Shown: piece by piece, positions 10,701 to 18,200 of the stretch | How positions within the stretch are numbered: position 1 is the first letter of the stretch | Layout: each line of letters begins with the position of its first letter | Source: Flavobacterium denitrificans DSM 15936 | Lineage (GTDB): Bacteria > Bacteroidota > Bacteroidia > Flavobacteriales > Flavobacteriaceae | Length of the DNA: 64,000 nucleotides | Direction: 5' to 3' | Assembly: GCF_000425445.1 (NCBI RefSeq) | Contig: NZ_AUDL01000008.1 | Span: forward strand, 310,001-374,000 | Program-made: the position numbers and the translations under genes | The notes under the pieces: generated by a model | What the model was told of the DNA's origin: nothing | The model's database searches: none | The model's input: only the letters and a program-made list of their open reading frames with translations

Positions 10701-10987
10701 TCAGTTAATTTTACATTAATGACTGAAGAACTTGCTGCGATTTCTTGTGTTCTCATTCCGATGTAAGTAAATACCAAAGTTTGATTTGGCGACGCTTTAA
10801 TCACATACTTTCCGTCAAAATCAGTTTGCGTTCCCAATTTTGTGCCTTTAACTAAAATGCTTACTCCTGGCAAAGGTATTCCAGCATTATCCCTAACTGT
10901 TCCTGTAATTTTTTTTTCCTGAGCAAATGATAATTGCATCATTAGAATAAAAAACAGCACAATCAATCTTTTAAATTTTTGTTCCAT
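7784..10987 (-). CDS. SusC/RagA family TonB-linked outer membrane transporter
   Basis: A 1067-residue TonB-dependent barrel. The signal peptide ends LSFAQ (about residue 23). It is followed by a carboxypeptidase-D-like domain (about 25-105, ITGTVRDNAGIPLPGVSI), a TonB box region VVVTTAMGVKRDKKSLGYA, and a plug domain with NVVIRGNKSLTGNNQALWVI and a plug end NGVVMVTTKKGKKEDKK. The beta barrel fills the rest and ends GFNLTFKF. The first 110 residues are very close to those of the other SusC in this window, which indicates duplication with later divergence of the barrel. It forms a unit with the SusD gene 9 bases downstream. Confidence 0.95.
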   Translation of the reverse strand: MEQKFKRLIVLFFILMMQLSFAQEKKITGTVRDNAGIPLPGVSILVKGTKLGTQTDFDGKYVIKASPNQTLVFTYIGMRTQEIAASSSVINVKLTDSSVELEGVVVTTAMGVKRDKKSLGYATQQISGKDLDGGAGNTNVSNLLSGKAAGVEVSRNTNFGGSTNVVIRGNKSLTGNNQALWVIDGVPIDNTNNNTTTQTSGRGGYDYGNSVSDINQEDIESINILKGAAATALYGSRAANGVVMVTTKKGKKEDKKVGFTFSSNFTVGTVDKSTFPKYQDKYGSGYGIGSSFLDPGSKIPTVDTSNDASYGDAFTRQPVYQWDAFTPYSKNYNTATPWQAAKNGPITFFKTAQTTTNSLSLEKATEKSSLSLSYVNTLQSGILPNSELKKNQLSARFSQNITDKLTANAYAAVTLQNTIGRNSTGYNDNILGNFRQWWQTNTDLKELQNVYNASGGKNITWNWADPTSPEGLVPAYWDNPYFTRYQNYSSDSRTRLFSYASLNYKITDWLSALGRVSLDTYKELQEERRAVGSIASGFGLSPVDENSGYQRNDNNFQEINYDFMLNFNKKFGGDISLTGILGANLRRDDKESVLSSTIGGLVTPGIYALSNSRYALPFPQEAKYTKQVNGIYAQASLGYKDTYFLDASVRRDVSSTLPDGNNSYVYPAVSGSVLFSNLMKQEWLDLGKFRINYAEVGNDADALQLRNTYVRSSNFDNQSMYTLPNINKNPNLKPERTKSVEVGLETSMFNRRLGFDVTYYKTNSVDQIVSAAVSSVSGYTNAIVNGGNIENKGLEIQITGTPVKTKDFSWDVTVNWSNNRSKVVSLPGGIENLQLASFQGGVTTNATLNEAYGSIKGTDYVYTNGQPTVDQTTGKYMITTTSDKTIGNVTPDWIGGLRNRLTYKNVSFSFLIDTQKGGDIFSLDMYYGLATGLYKETAVGDIREKGVLNSGVAPDGSPNKVMSQNPGTYSNNYGYLAEPAKAFVYDASYVKLREVSISYNFPKSMFEGTFVDSATFSLLGSNLWIISKHLPYADPESGLSSGNNSRGYSVGSLPTTRDIGFNLTFKF

Positions 10988-11013
10988 TTGTTATATTTTT
11001 ATTTGAATTGGAG

Positions 11014-11097
11014 TGCAACTTATAAAATTAAAATAATTTTAACAAGAATTTTATTTTATTTAACAATATTAAATATAAATATAATACTACAAATTAC
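11014..11097 (-). promoter_or_regulatory. Conserved SusC leader, copy 2
   Basis: This is the partner of the element at 5971-6053. The inner block 11014-11050 and the outer word TACTACAAA (11085-11093) are conserved with 71 bases between their starts (70 in copy 1). The sequence between them is not conserved, and the inner block ends 26 bases before the SusC start codon. Confidence 0.55.
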
Positions 11098-11271
11098 TTT
11101 GAAATATAAGTTATTTTAAGAATTTACTTAATTAAAATTTATATTTGATTGAAATATCAAAAGGATTTGTAAGAATTAAAGAGGTTTAAAAACAAAACAA
11201 AAAAATTAAAAAAGGACATGTCTTTTTAAGATTTTAAAAAACCAATGATAAGATAAGTGAACTTCATAAAA

Positions 11272-11398
11272 ACCAAAAAACCGCCTAAATCATGTCTAGA
11301 CGGTTTAATTCTCTTAATAATTTATACTAAAAGCGTACTAATTCAAAATAGATAAAAATGACTAAGAGTTTTTTTTATAAAGATTTAATATTTTTACT
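11272..11398 (-). ncRNA. Candidate small non-coding RNA between argS and susC
   Basis: A promoter (TTTG at 11430-11427, 16 bases, TATATTTG at 11410-11403) points away from argS, downstream of the argS terminator. About 100 bases on there is an intrinsic terminator (11279-11287 with 11297-11305, one G.U pair that forms only in the minus-strand RNA, then a run of six T). The predicted transcript of roughly 125 nt contains no reasonable open reading frame. This is inference from promoter and terminator signals alone; no known RNA family was recognised. Confidence 0.4.
11274..11305 (-). terminator. Terminator of the candidate small RNA
   Basis: A 9-bp stem with one G.U wobble and a 9-base loop, followed by six T on the minus strand. 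The wobble forms only in the minus-strand transcript, which fixes its direction. Confidence 0.65.
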
Positions 11399-11402
11399 GA
11401 AG

Positions 11403-11430
11403 CAAATATATGCAGGAATTAGATTACAAA
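11403..11430 (-). promoter_or_regulatory. Orphan Bacteroidota-type promoter
   Basis: TTTG, a 16-base spacer and TATATTTG on the minus strand. It has the same spacing as the promoters at 270-297 and 31014-31041. No protein gene starts downstream before the terminator at 11279-11305. Confidence 0.5.
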
Positions 11431-11460
11431 AAATACTCTTTAAGCCAAAAAAACAATAAA

Positions 11461-11492
11461 AAAAGCCAATAGTTTAAAAACTATTGGCTTTT
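11461..11492 (-). terminator. Intrinsic terminator after argS
   Basis: A perfect 15-bp inverted repeat (11461-11475 with 11478-11492) with A/T runs on both sides, 24 bases past the argS stop. Confidence 0.85.
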
Positions 11493-11515
11493 CTAATTTT
11501 ATAATATCTATAAGA

Positions 11516-13294
11516 CTACATTCTCTCGGGAACCTCAATTCCTAATAACAAAAATGCCGATTTTATAACTTCGGCTACTTTTTGCGAAAGCTGTACTCTG
11601 AAAATCTTTTTAGTCAAATCAACTTCACCTAAAATATGAACAGATTGATAGAATGAATTATATTCCTTTACCAAATCATAAGTATAATTTGCAATCAAAG
11701 CTGGACTGTGATTTTGAGCTGCATTCTGAATTACTTCCGGAAAAAGTTCGATTTGTTTAACCAATTCTTTTTCTTTTTCATGAAGCTCTTCAATTATTGT
11801 TTTTGCAGAAAAATCAAAATCAGCTTTACGGATTATTGACTGAATTCGCGCATAAGTATATTGAATAAACGGACCAGTATTTCCAGCAAAATCAACAGAT
11901 TCTTCTGGATTGAACAAAATACGTTTTTTAGGATCTACTTTTAAAATGTAATATTTTAAAGCACCAAGACCAATTGTTTTGTACAACTTCGCTTTTTCGT
12001 CAGCTGAATAACTGTCTAATTTTCCTAAATCTTCTGAAATTTGTTTGGCTGTATCTGTCATATCCTGCATCAAATCATCGGCATCTACAACAGTTCCTTC
12101 ACGGCTTTTCATTTTTCCAGATGGCAAATCAACCATTCCGTATGATAAATGGTATAAACTTGAAGCCCAGTCAAAACCAAGTTTTTTCAAGATTAAGAAC
12201 AACACTTTAAAATGATAATCTTGCTCGTTTCCAACCGTATAAACCATTCCGCCCACATCTGGCATATCTTTTACACGCTGAATTGCAGTTCCAATATCCT
12301 GTGTCATGTAAACTGCGGTTCCGTCAGAACGCAAAACAATTTTACGATCAAGACCTTCATCTGTCAAATCAATCCAAACTGAACCGTCTGGATCTTTTTC
12401 AAAAACACCTTTATCTAAACCTACTTGTACAACATCTTTACCTAATAAATAAGTATTGCTTTCATAGTAATATTTATCGAAGTTAACTCCAAGATTTGTG
12501 TAAGTTGTTGCGAAACCTTCATAAACCCATTCGTTCATTTTTTTCCAAAGAGCAATCACTTTTTCATCGCCAGCTTCCCACTTTTTAAGCATATCTTGTG
12601 CTTCAATAATAATTGGCGCTTGCTTTTTAGCTTCTTCTTCCGTTTTTCCTGTTTCTATTAATTGATTGATTTCTGTTTTGTAAGCCTTATCAAACTCAAC
12701 ATAATATTTTCCAACTAATTTATCGCCTTTCAAACCAGAAGTTTCAGGAGTTTCTCCATTTCCAAATTTTTCCCAAGCCAACATTGATTTGCAAATATGG
12801 ATTCCACGGTCGTTGATGATTTGCGTTTTGTACACTTTTTTACCAGAAGCTTTTAAAATCTCGGCAACAGAATATCCTAACAAATTGTTGCGAACGTGCC
12901 CTAAGTGCAAAGGCTTATTTGTATTTGGAGAAGAATATTCTACCATAACCGCTTTCTCAGCTGGGTTTGGAGCAACAAATCCAAATTGTTTTTGGTCTCT
13001 AATTCCGTTAAAGAAATTCACATAATAGCTATCTGAAATTACAATATTCAAGAAACCTGACACTACATTAAAGCGCGCCACTTCAGAAACATTTTCAACC
13101 AGATAGTTTCCAATTTTATTTCCTAATTCGGCAGGATTGCTTTTGATGACTTTCAGCAATGGAAAAATGACCATTGTAATATCGCCTTCAAACTCTTTTC
13201 TTGTTGTTTGAAATTCGATTTTATCAACTGAAACATCAAATAATGCCTGTATTGCTTTTTGTATAGAAGGTGTAAGAATTTGTGATAATGACAT
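11516..13294 (-). CDS. argS: Arginyl-tRNA synthetase
   Basis: A class I aminoacyl-tRNA synthetase of 592 residues, the usual length, which charges tRNA-Arg in the cytoplasm. It has the N-terminal tRNA-recognition domain (about 1-90), the HIGH signature as HLGHVRNN (about 131-138) within SPNTNKPLHLGH, and the KMSKS-like loop as SGKMKSREG (about 379-387). The C-terminal DALR-type anticodon-binding domain holds NYTYDLVKEYNSFYQ and ends LGIEVPERM. It stands alone as a transcription unit with its own terminator. A -7 element TATCTTTG lies at 13322-13315 on this strand, 20 bases upstream of the ATG. Confidence 0.97.
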   Translation of the reverse strand: MSLSQILTPSIQKAIQALFDVSVDKIEFQTTRKEFEGDITMVIFPLLKVIKSNPAELGNKIGNYLVENVSEVARFNVVSGFLNIVISDSYYVNFFNGIRDQKQFGFVAPNPAEKAVMVEYSSPNTNKPLHLGHVRNNLLGYSVAEILKASGKKVYKTQIINDRGIHICKSMLAWEKFGNGETPETSGLKGDKLVGKYYVEFDKAYKTEINQLIETGKTEEEAKKQAPIIIEAQDMLKKWEAGDEKVIALWKKMNEWVYEGFATTYTNLGVNFDKYYYESNTYLLGKDVVQVGLDKGVFEKDPDGSVWIDLTDEGLDRKIVLRSDGTAVYMTQDIGTAIQRVKDMPDVGGMVYTVGNEQDYHFKVLFLILKKLGFDWASSLYHLSYGMVDLPSGKMKSREGTVVDADDLMQDMTDTAKQISEDLGKLDSYSADEKAKLYKTIGLGALKYYILKVDPKKRILFNPEESVDFAGNTGPFIQYTYARIQSIIRKADFDFSAKTIIEELHEKEKELVKQIELFPEVIQNAAQNHSPALIANYTYDLVKEYNSFYQSVHILGEVDLTKKIFRVQLSQKVAEVIKSAFLLLGIEVPERM

Positions 13295-13615
13295 GTAACT
13301 TATTTTAAAGTGAGCAAAGATACAGCTTATTCATCAATTACAGAAAATGAAAAACATATAAAATCGAACAAAACGTTTAGAATTTCTTAAAAAAGCGTTT
13401 CATAAGAATGTTAAAATTATCAAAAAAATAAAACGCTAATCTCCTACAAAACAACAAGTCACACATTAAACTAAAAAAAATTTCACTTTTTCTTGTAACA
13501 TATTAAATGTAAAAGAGTCTTAATAGTGACTTTGAATTTTATTTAAAGCAAAAAAAATCTAACAAAAACAAAAAAACAATCATCATCAATCAAATCAAAT
13601 AATCAATTATTTACT
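13295..13615. other. Divergent intergenic region between argS and an outer membrane receptor
   Basis: A 321-base AT-rich gap. The argS side has a -7 element (TATCTTTG on the minus strand, 13322-13315). The receptor side contains TTGTAACA near 13495, a word also found upstream of the S9 peptidase gene near 18133, and a long A-rich leader. No open reading frame or RNA gene was seen. Confidence 0.4.
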
Positions 13616-16027
13616 ATGAAATTAAAAATTTTTCTGTTCGCATTGTTTAGTTTAATTACAACAGCACAGGCCCAGAATTCCGGGACAGTCTCGGGAAAAA
13701 TTATCGAGAAATCGAATAACGCACCAATTTCTTATGCAACTGTTTCTATCAAAGAAAACGGAAAAGTAGTTTCTGGCGTTAATACAGATGACAATGGAGA
13801 TTTTACAATCAAAAATTTAGCATTAAAAAGCTACACTATCGAAATTCAATATATTGGTTTCAAAAAATATGTTGGTTCATTAATTTTAAGCGAGAACAGA
13901 AAGACTGCTACAGTAAATGTTTCTCTTGAAGAAGAAGCAACACAATTGAAAGGTGTAAATATTGTGGCTGAACGCTCAACTATCGAACAAAAAATTGACC
14001 GTAAGGTAATTAATGTTGGTAAAGATTTGACGACAGCTGGTGCTTCTGCATCTGATATTATGAGCAACATTCCATCAGTAAACGTAGATCAGGATGGAAA
14101 ACTTTCGCTTCGCGGAAATGACAATGTTCGTGTATTGATTGATGGACGCCCATCTAATATTGATCCTGCTCAATTATTGAAACAAATTCCTTCAACTTCT
14201 ATCAAAAAAATTGAGCTGATTACAAATCCAAGTGCTAAATATAATCCAGAAGGAATGTCTGGAATCATCAACATCGTTTTGCACAAAAATGCAAATACTG
14301 GCTTTAATGGAAGCTACAGTGGTGGTATTACTTTTGGAGAAACTGCAAAATACAATCAGTCTTTAGATTTGAACTATAAAACCGGAAAAGTAAATTTCTT
14401 TGGAAACGGAGGACAAAACTTTGGTACTTATTATAACAAAGGAAGAATTCAAAGACTAGATCAGGATATTGAGCAAAATTTGAAAATTTCAAACGAAAAT
14501 GACAATTACTTGTACAAACTTGGAATGGATTATTTGATTGACGACAAAAATACTTTGTCATTCTATACGAATCAAAACAAATCTACCGGAAATGGAAATG
14601 TAATTACTAATATTGATTACAATAACGCTGATCCAAATATTTTTAATATTTACCAAGATTCACATTATAAAGGTCCAAGCAAAACGGGAACTTATAATTT
14701 AGCATACAAACATATTTTTAAAGAAGGGCATACTTTAGATTTTGAAGGAAACTATAGCGATACTAAAGTAGATCAAAATGCAAGCTTTAACACTACAACA
14801 ACAAGTCCTGATAACACTTCAAACAATGTAGTTTATAGCGATCAAATTGGTGATCAAAGAAAATTAAGCACATTAAACGTTGATTATGTAAATCCGTTAA
14901 ACGACAAAACTACGCTTGAAGCTGGTGCTGAAGCCAGAATTACAAGAACAAATAATGATTACAATACTGGAAATCCATTAGTTCCTGTTGACGAAAGAGT
15001 TTCAAACTATACTTACGATACTGACATCTATTCAGCGTATGTGACTTTTGGCCAAAAATTCAAAAAATTCAGCTACCAATTAGGAACTCGTTTTGAGAGC
15101 TATAAAGTAGAAGCAAATTTAAATCATGGCAAGGACAAATTTAATGATGATTATATTACGTTGTATCCATCAGCTTATTTGACTTATAATCTGAATGAGA
15201 AAAATGTATTACAGTTAAGCTATAGCCGTCGTGTTGACCGTCCAAGTATTGAGCAAACAAAACCAATTCGTGAATTTTCTACACCTTTAGTAACTTCATA
15301 TGGAAATCCTGAATTAAGACCTCAGTTTACAAACTCTGTTGAAGTAAATTACACTAAAACTCTTGAAAAAGGAAGTATAACTGCTGGAGTTTTCGTAAGA
15401 AGCATTAACGATCAAATAGGCAGAACTTTAAGTCCAGATCCAAGTAATCCTGCACAAAAACAGATTTTAAGTTATACCAATTTTGATCATAATAGTGCGT
15501 ATGGTTTTGATCTTTCATTTAATTACAAGATCACTAAATGGTGGGATATTCAACCATCTATTGACTTTTCAAGCATTAAACAACAAGGTGTTGTTTTTAA
15601 ATATGACCCAATAACAAATACAAGTTCGCCTCTTGAACGCAGTGTTACAACAACAGCATTCAATGGACGTATGAACTCTAACTTTAAACCAACAAAACGT
15701 TTAAGCTTTTTATTATTTGGTTTTTACAGAGGCCCTGTTGAAGATATTCAACAAAACAGACACGAAATGTACAAAATGGATATTGGTTCACGCTATACAT
15801 TGTTAGACAACAAAATGAATATTAGCGTACGTTTCAACGACGTTTTCAAGACAATGAAATATGCTTTTGATGGAATTTATCCTTACCCACAAACAGGTGA
15901 GTTTTCCTGGGAAAGCAGAACAGTTTATTTAGGTTTGACGTACAACTTTGGAGGAGGAAAAATCAAAAACCTACAACGTAAACAAAGAGAAGATAACACT
16001 AATAAAGGTGGTGGCGGAATGTTTTAA
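13616..16027 (+). CDS. TonB-dependent receptor-like outer membrane beta-barrel protein
   Basis: An 803-residue protein with a signal peptide (1-19, ending AQAQ). A carboxypeptidase-D-like domain follows (about 23-110, GTVSGKIIEKSNNAPISYAT), then a plug domain with SDIMSNIPSVNVDQDGKLSLRGN and a GRPSNIDP segment (about 145-185). A large C-terminal barrel of the outer-membrane beta-barrel type 3 family contains LSYSRRVDRPS around residue 540. It ends in glycine-rich GGGGMF rather than the usual aromatic strand. No SusD partner is present. Such receptors are common in Flavobacteriia and their substrates are mostly unknown. It is a single gene closed by a terminator shared with cutC. Confidence 0.88.
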   Translation: MKLKIFLFALFSLITTAQAQNSGTVSGKIIEKSNNAPISYATVSIKENGKVVSGVNTDDNGDFTIKNLALKSYTIEIQYIGFKKYVGSLILSENRKTATVNVSLEEEATQLKGVNIVAERSTIEQKIDRKVINVGKDLTTAGASASDIMSNIPSVNVDQDGKLSLRGNDNVRVLIDGRPSNIDPAQLLKQIPSTSIKKIELITNPSAKYNPEGMSGIINIVLHKNANTGFNGSYSGGITFGETAKYNQSLDLNYKTGKVNFFGNGGQNFGTYYNKGRIQRLDQDIEQNLKISNENDNYLYKLGMDYLIDDKNTLSFYTNQNKSTGNGNVITNIDYNNADPNIFNIYQDSHYKGPSKTGTYNLAYKHIFKEGHTLDFEGNYSDTKVDQNASFNTTTTSPDNTSNNVVYSDQIGDQRKLSTLNVDYVNPLNDKTTLEAGAEARITRTNNDYNTGNPLVPVDERVSNYTYDTDIYSAYVTFGQKFKKFSYQLGTRFESYKVEANLNHGKDKFNDDYITLYPSAYLTYNLNEKNVLQLSYSRRVDRPSIEQTKPIREFSTPLVTSYGNPELRPQFTNSVEVNYTKTLEKGSITAGVFVRSINDQIGRTLSPDPSNPAQKQILSYTNFDHNSAYGFDLSFNYKITKWWDIQPSIDFSSIKQQGVVFKYDPITNTSSPLERSVTTTAFNGRMNSNFKPTKRLSFLLFGFYRGPVEDIQQNRHEMYKMDIGSRYTLLDNKMNISVRFNDVFKTMKYAFDGIYPYPQTGEFSWESRTVYLGLTYNFGGGKIKNLQRKQREDNTNKGGGGMF

Positions 16028-16073
16028 TCCCACTTTGATTAGTAGATTTTAATAGTTCATGTAGAAAAGAAAA

Positions 16074-16104
16074 GCCTGGAGTTATGCCAACTCCAGGCAT
16101 TTTT
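16074..16104. terminator. Bidirectional intrinsic terminator
   Basis: A perfect 10-bp stem (16074-16083 with 16089-16098) with A/T runs on both sides, between the convergent receptor gene and cutC. Confidence 0.85.
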
Positions 16105-16112
16105 ACTTTAGG

Positions 16113-16784
16113 TTATAAAAAATTCCGCAATTCTTTGATTTCCTCTGGGTTTGCAATTTCAGAATTATCTGTTATTGCTGATGAGTGATAAAACGTCGGA
16201 GACAGTTTATCTTGCAGTAATTTAATATTAGAAGATCTTAATCCGCCGCCCGGCATAATTTCGATTCTATCTTTGGCTAATTTCTGAATATGCTCTAAAT
16301 CGAAAATCCCTTCTTCAACATTACTACCACGTCCCGAAGTGAGAATGGTTTTGAAACCACATTCAATTACATCTTCAAGGCCTTTTTCGATAGAATCTAC
16401 AACATCAAAAGCTCGATGAAAAGTGCAAGAAAGCGGATGCGCTAAATGTACTAATTCCTTATTTTGTTTTTTATTGACTTTTCCGTTTTCTTTTAAAATT
16501 CCGAAAACAAAACCATCAACACCAAGCTTTTTATACTGTTTTATGTCTTGTTTCATTTCGGTCAATTCTTCGTCGGTGTAAACAAAATTACCTCCACGAG
16601 GCCTTATAATGACATGCATTTTTATTTTTATGCTTTCACGGACTTTAACCACTAAAATAGAATTCGGCGTTGTTCCTCCCAATTCCATATTTTCGCATAA
16701 TTCAATTCTGTCAGCACCACTTTCCTGAGCGATCAAAGCTGACTCATAATTAAAACACGCTATTTCTAATTGATTTTTTTTCAT
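16113..16784 (-). CDS. cutC: CutC family protein
   Basis: A 223-residue TIM-barrel protein of the CutC family. Visible family motifs are ESGADRIELCENMELGGTTP (about 17-36), VIIRPRGGNF (about 59-68), the HRAFD block (about 123-127) and the glycine-rich MPGGGLRSSN. CutC has been called a copper homeostasis protein, but a direct role in copper is not well established, and the barrel suggests an enzyme. It is slightly shorter than the E. coli protein. The gene is alone between two terminators, with a perfect palindrome just upstream at 16813-16845. Confidence 0.9.
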   Translation of the reverse strand: MKKNQLEIACFNYESALIAQESGADRIELCENMELGGTTPNSILVVKVRESIKIKMHVIIRPRGGNFVYTDEELTEMKQDIKQYKKLGVDGFVFGILKENGKVNKKQNKELVHLAHPLSCTFHRAFDVVDSIEKGLEDVIECGFKTILTSGRGSNVEEGIFDLEHIQKLAKDRIEIMPGGGLRSSNIKLLQDKLSPTFYHSSAITDNSEIANPEEIKELRNFL

Positions 16785-16812
16785 TATGATTTAAATAATT
16801 TTTCTCCAAAGG

Positions 16813-16845
16813 AGACCTAACAGGTTTTAAAAACCTGTTAGGTCT
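16813..16845. repeat. Perfect 16-bp inverted repeat (palindromic unit)
   Basis: AGACCTAACAGGTTTT at 16813-16828 is mirrored exactly at 16830-16845 around a single base. It lies between the start of cutC and the fabH terminator. It has no trailing T run on either strand, so it looks more like a dispersed palindromic unit than a terminator. Confidence 0.7.
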
Positions 16846-16870
16846 AAGTGTGCAATGACACAAACAAAAT

Positions 16871-16904
16871 TATAAAAAAACCTGCTCCAAAATGAAGCAG
16901 GTTT
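16871..16904 (-). terminator. Intrinsic terminator after fabH
   Basis: A 9-bp stem (16878-16886 with 16896-16904) followed by seven T on the minus strand. Confidence 0.8.
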
Positions 16905-16928
16905 AAAATATAATGTAAGATGATTATT

Positions 16929-17936
16929 TTACCATTTAATAATAGCACTTGCCCAAGTGAATCCACTTCCAAAGGCCGCTAAAACAACTGTATCTCCAGA
17001 TTTAATTTTTCCTTGTTCCCAAGCTTCAGTCAAAGCAATTGGAATAGATGCTGCAGTAGTATTTCCGTATTTCTGAATATTATTATGCACCTGATCATCA
17101 GATAATTTGAATTTATTCTGGATGAACTGTGAGATTCTCAAATTCGCTTGATGCGGAATCAACATATCAATATCTGAAACCTGCAGACCGTTTGCTTCTA
17201 AACCTTCGTTGATTACTTCGGCAAAACGAACAACAGCATTTTTAAATACAAATTGCCCATTCATATAAGGATAATAACTTTCGTCGTTCGGGTCGTTATC
17301 AGCAATAATATCTGTTACCCAGCGAGCGCCCATCCCTGGTGCTTGCAAGGCCAATTCTTCAGCGTGCTGTCCTTCTGAATGCAAGTGTGTTGACAAAATC
17401 CCTTTTGTCAAATCTTCTTCACGGCTCAAAACAGCTGCTCCTGCTCCATCTCCAAAAATTACCGAAACACCACGCCCGCGTGTTGTCATGTCTAATCCTG
17501 TAGAGTGAACTTCAGAACCAATAACCAAAATGTTTTTATACATTCCAGTTTTAATATATTGATCTGCCACAGAAATAGCGTAAACAAAACCTGAACATTG
17601 ATTTCTTACATCTAAAGCTCCAACAGTTCTTAATCCTAAATCTCTTTGAACCAAAACTCCGGGTCCTGGAAAATAGTAATCAGGACTTAATGTAGCAAAA
17701 ACTACAAAATCAATATCTTCTTTGGCAACGCCAGAACGTTCTATTGCAATTTTAGCTGCTTTTACTCCCATTGAAGTTGTGGTGTCTTCCCCACGAATAA
17801 TATGTCTGCGTTCCTGAATTCCGGTTCTTTCCTGAATCCATTCGTCATTGGTATCCATAATCCTAGACAAATCATCGTTTGTCACAACATTTGAAGGAAC
17901 ATAATATCCTAAGCCTGCTATTTTTGAATGATACAT
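16929..17936 (-). CDS. fabH: 3-oxoacyl-ACP synthase III (KAS III)
   Basis: A thiolase-fold enzyme that condenses acyl-CoA with malonyl-ACP to start fatty acid synthesis. I place the start at the ATG at 17936 (335 residues, beginning MYHSKIAGLGYYVPSN), since the longer in-frame version adds an unlikely N-terminus. The catalytic triad is visible: Cys114 in VRNQCSGF, His in IPHQANLRI (about 261) and Asn in KYGNTTAAS (about 291). A -7 element TAAATTTG lies on this strand at 17977-17970. The usual fatty-acid partners (plsX, rpmF) are not adjacent. Members of this family also start branched-chain or secondary acyl pathways, so the exact primer is unknown. Confidence 0.93.
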   Translation of the reverse strand: MYHSKIAGLGYYVPSNVVTNDDLSRIMDTNDEWIQERTGIQERRHIIRGEDTTTSMGVKAAKIAIERSGVAKEDIDFVVFATLSPDYYFPGPGVLVQRDLGLRTVGALDVRNQCSGFVYAISVADQYIKTGMYKNILVIGSEVHSTGLDMTTRGRGVSVIFGDGAGAAVLSREEDLTKGILSTHLHSEGQHAEELALQAPGMGARWVTDIIADNDPNDESYYPYMNGQFVFKNAVVRFAEVINEGLEANGLQVSDIDMLIPHQANLRISQFIQNKFKLSDDQVHNNIQKYGNTTAASIPIALTEAWEQGKIKSGDTVVLAAFGSGFTWASAIIKW

Positions 17937-18200
17937 ATTCTTTTTATTGTTTGTTAAAAAATTGGATTGCAAATTTACGTATAGTTTAAAACATAAGCAC
18001 CCAAATTACTATTTTTTTCGTTATTGGCAATTTAATAAACTTTAATTCTAAAGTTCATTAAAACTTTTTCTTTTGAAAAAAATCAGTCTTTTGTTAAAAA
18101 TGATGAAAAGTATTGAAATTATACTTTAAATTGTAACAAGATTGAAGTACTTTAGTCAAACATTATGAATACCATTTTTTAAACCCCTAAAATTCAAATT

